A stretch of 51,387 nt of DNA from Gammaproteobacteria bacterium (GTDB lineage Bacteria; Pseudomonadota; Gammaproteobacteria; Ga0077536). Below, piece after piece: positions 50,813 to 51,387 of the stretch. The position numbers and the translations under genes are program-made. A model generated the notes under the pieces. That model was not told where the DNA came from. It did no database searches and saw only the letters and a list, made by a program, of their open reading frames with translations. Location of the stretch: the NCBI GenBank assembly GCA_019747795.1, contig JAIEQK010000095.1, positions 1 to 51,387 on the forward strand, in the 5' to 3' direction. Position 1 is the stretch's first letter. The number at the start of each line of letters is the position of its first letter.

Positions 50813-51387
50813 GACCAGGCGGCGCATTCGCTCCAGCACCGCAATCGCCTCGGCCACCATCCCCGGCACGAACTCGGCGACGTGGATGAGATCGTTCAGC
50901 GCGCCGGCCACCTGGCCGCAGGGCAGGATGCCGCCGTCCATGTCGCCGTCGCGCTGGCCGGCGATCAGGCGTTCGTCCTTGAAGCGCGTGAGGTCTTCTT
51001 CGGTGACGCCGGGACGCTGCTCGAATTCGTGCAGTTCGGCGATGGCGCGGCTGGGCAGGATGCGCGACGGACCGTAGAGCGCCTGGAACAGGGTGTCCTC
51101 GCCTTCGCGCGCGGCGAGGATGCGCGCCGCGTAGTTCGGATGCCAGTCGGGGTTGTCGTGGCTCGCGACGAAGCGCGTGCCGAGCGCGACCGCGTCGGCG
51201 CCCAGCGCGAGGGCGGCGGCGAGCCCGCGGCCGTCGCGCACGCCGCCCGCCAGGATCACCGGCACGTCCACGGCCTCGGTGACGCTCGGTCCCAGGACGA
51301 AGGTGTGCACCGGGCGTGAATGGGTATGCCCGCCCGCCTCGTAGCCCGAGGCGATCAGCATGTCCACCCCGTCCGCGACCGCGCGCT
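50807..51387 (-). CDS. nitronate monooxygenase-like flavoprotein (5' truncated at window end)
   Basis: The C-terminal about 193 residues of an NPD/2-nitropropane dioxygenase family protein are visible, and the frame stays open to the window edge. Visible blocks are SGYEAGGHTHSRP, VILAGGVRDGRGLAAALALG (phosphate-binding part of the FMN barrel) and ADAVALGTRFVASHDNPDW. Such enzymes oxidise nitronates or act as FMN-dependent enoyl reductases. The stop TAG (50809-50807) is inside the GTAG foot of a REP element. The gene starts outside the window, so its length and N terminus are unknown. Confidence 0.9.
   Translation of the reverse strand, partial: RAVADGVDMLIASGYEAGGHTHSRPVHTFVLGPSVTEAVDVPVILAGGVRDGRGLAAALALGADAVALGTRFVASHDNPDWHPNYAARILAAREGEDTLFQALYGPSRILPSRAIAELHEFEQRPGVTEEDLTRFKDERLIAGQRDGDMDGGILPCGQVAGALNDLIHVAEFVPGMVAEAIAVLERMRRLVV

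Overview
The window is very G+C-rich bacterial chromosome, with third codon positions almost all G or C. It most likely comes from a gammaproteobacterium with environmental, catabolic habits. The best class-level clues are the run UPF0149 - recJ - prfB - lysS, a release factor 2 gene that still carries the programmed +1 frameshift, and REP-type palindromes with a GTAG foot. I cannot place it below class. No rRNA, tRNA, CRISPR array, intact IS element or prophage was seen.

Layout. 1-5347: housekeeping genes (UPF0149/SEC-C protein, recJ, prfB, lysS). 5469-7487: a copper-type RiPP locus of the bufferin/HvfABC kind: an exported Cys-motif precursor, a DUF692 multinuclear iron oxidase and its DUF2063 partner. 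7550-10931: a membrane-anchored glutamate-synthase-like flavoprotein and a tungsten aldehyde:ferredoxin oxidoreductase. 10979-16643: a membrane PAS-GGDEF-degenerate-EAL protein with two CRP-like sites upstream, argG, and a Ser/Thr kinase with a C-terminal cyclic-nucleotide domain. 16719-20003: DUF35 protein plus thiolase-like protein (an Ltp2/DUF35 aldolase-like pair), VOC protein, esterase and NUDIX hydrolase. 20186-23723: a PotD/F-like periplasmic binding protein followed by a dCache-HAMP-GGDEF-EAL protein, matching the NspS/MbaA polyamine sensor arrangement. 23730-29943: molybdopterin oxidoreductase, two enoyl-CoA hydratases, a P450 and a DUF899 protein. 29979-34321: UvrD-like helicase, LexA, methyltransferase and epoxide-hydrolase-like enzyme. 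34458-39375: thiolase, small lipoproteins, cupin, GSTs and an EamA transporter.

39574-48746 is the most notable block. Eight minus-strand genes are packed with overlaps or gaps of at most about 44 bp: P450, two amidohydrolases, a SnoaL-like protein, a Rieske oxygenase, a second P450, and a 2Fe-2S/molybdopterin hydroxylase pair. A promoter with a GTAAG-N4-CTTAC operator-like palindrome in its spacer precedes them, and a divergent class III CoA-transferase lies opposite. This looks like a regulated operon for oxidative breakdown of an unidentified cyclic compound. 50198-51387 holds a DUF1993 protein and a truncated nitronate monooxygenase-like gene.

Two families of short inverted repeats are scattered through the window: GTAG-type REP elements near 5.4, 26.7, 30.0 and 50.7 kb, and GGGACAGACC-type hairpins near 28.1, 35.6 and 50.1 kb. 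In two places the TAG inside the GTAG foot is the stop codon of the neighbouring gene. All functions are read from sequence motifs and family knowledge; no database search was possible.
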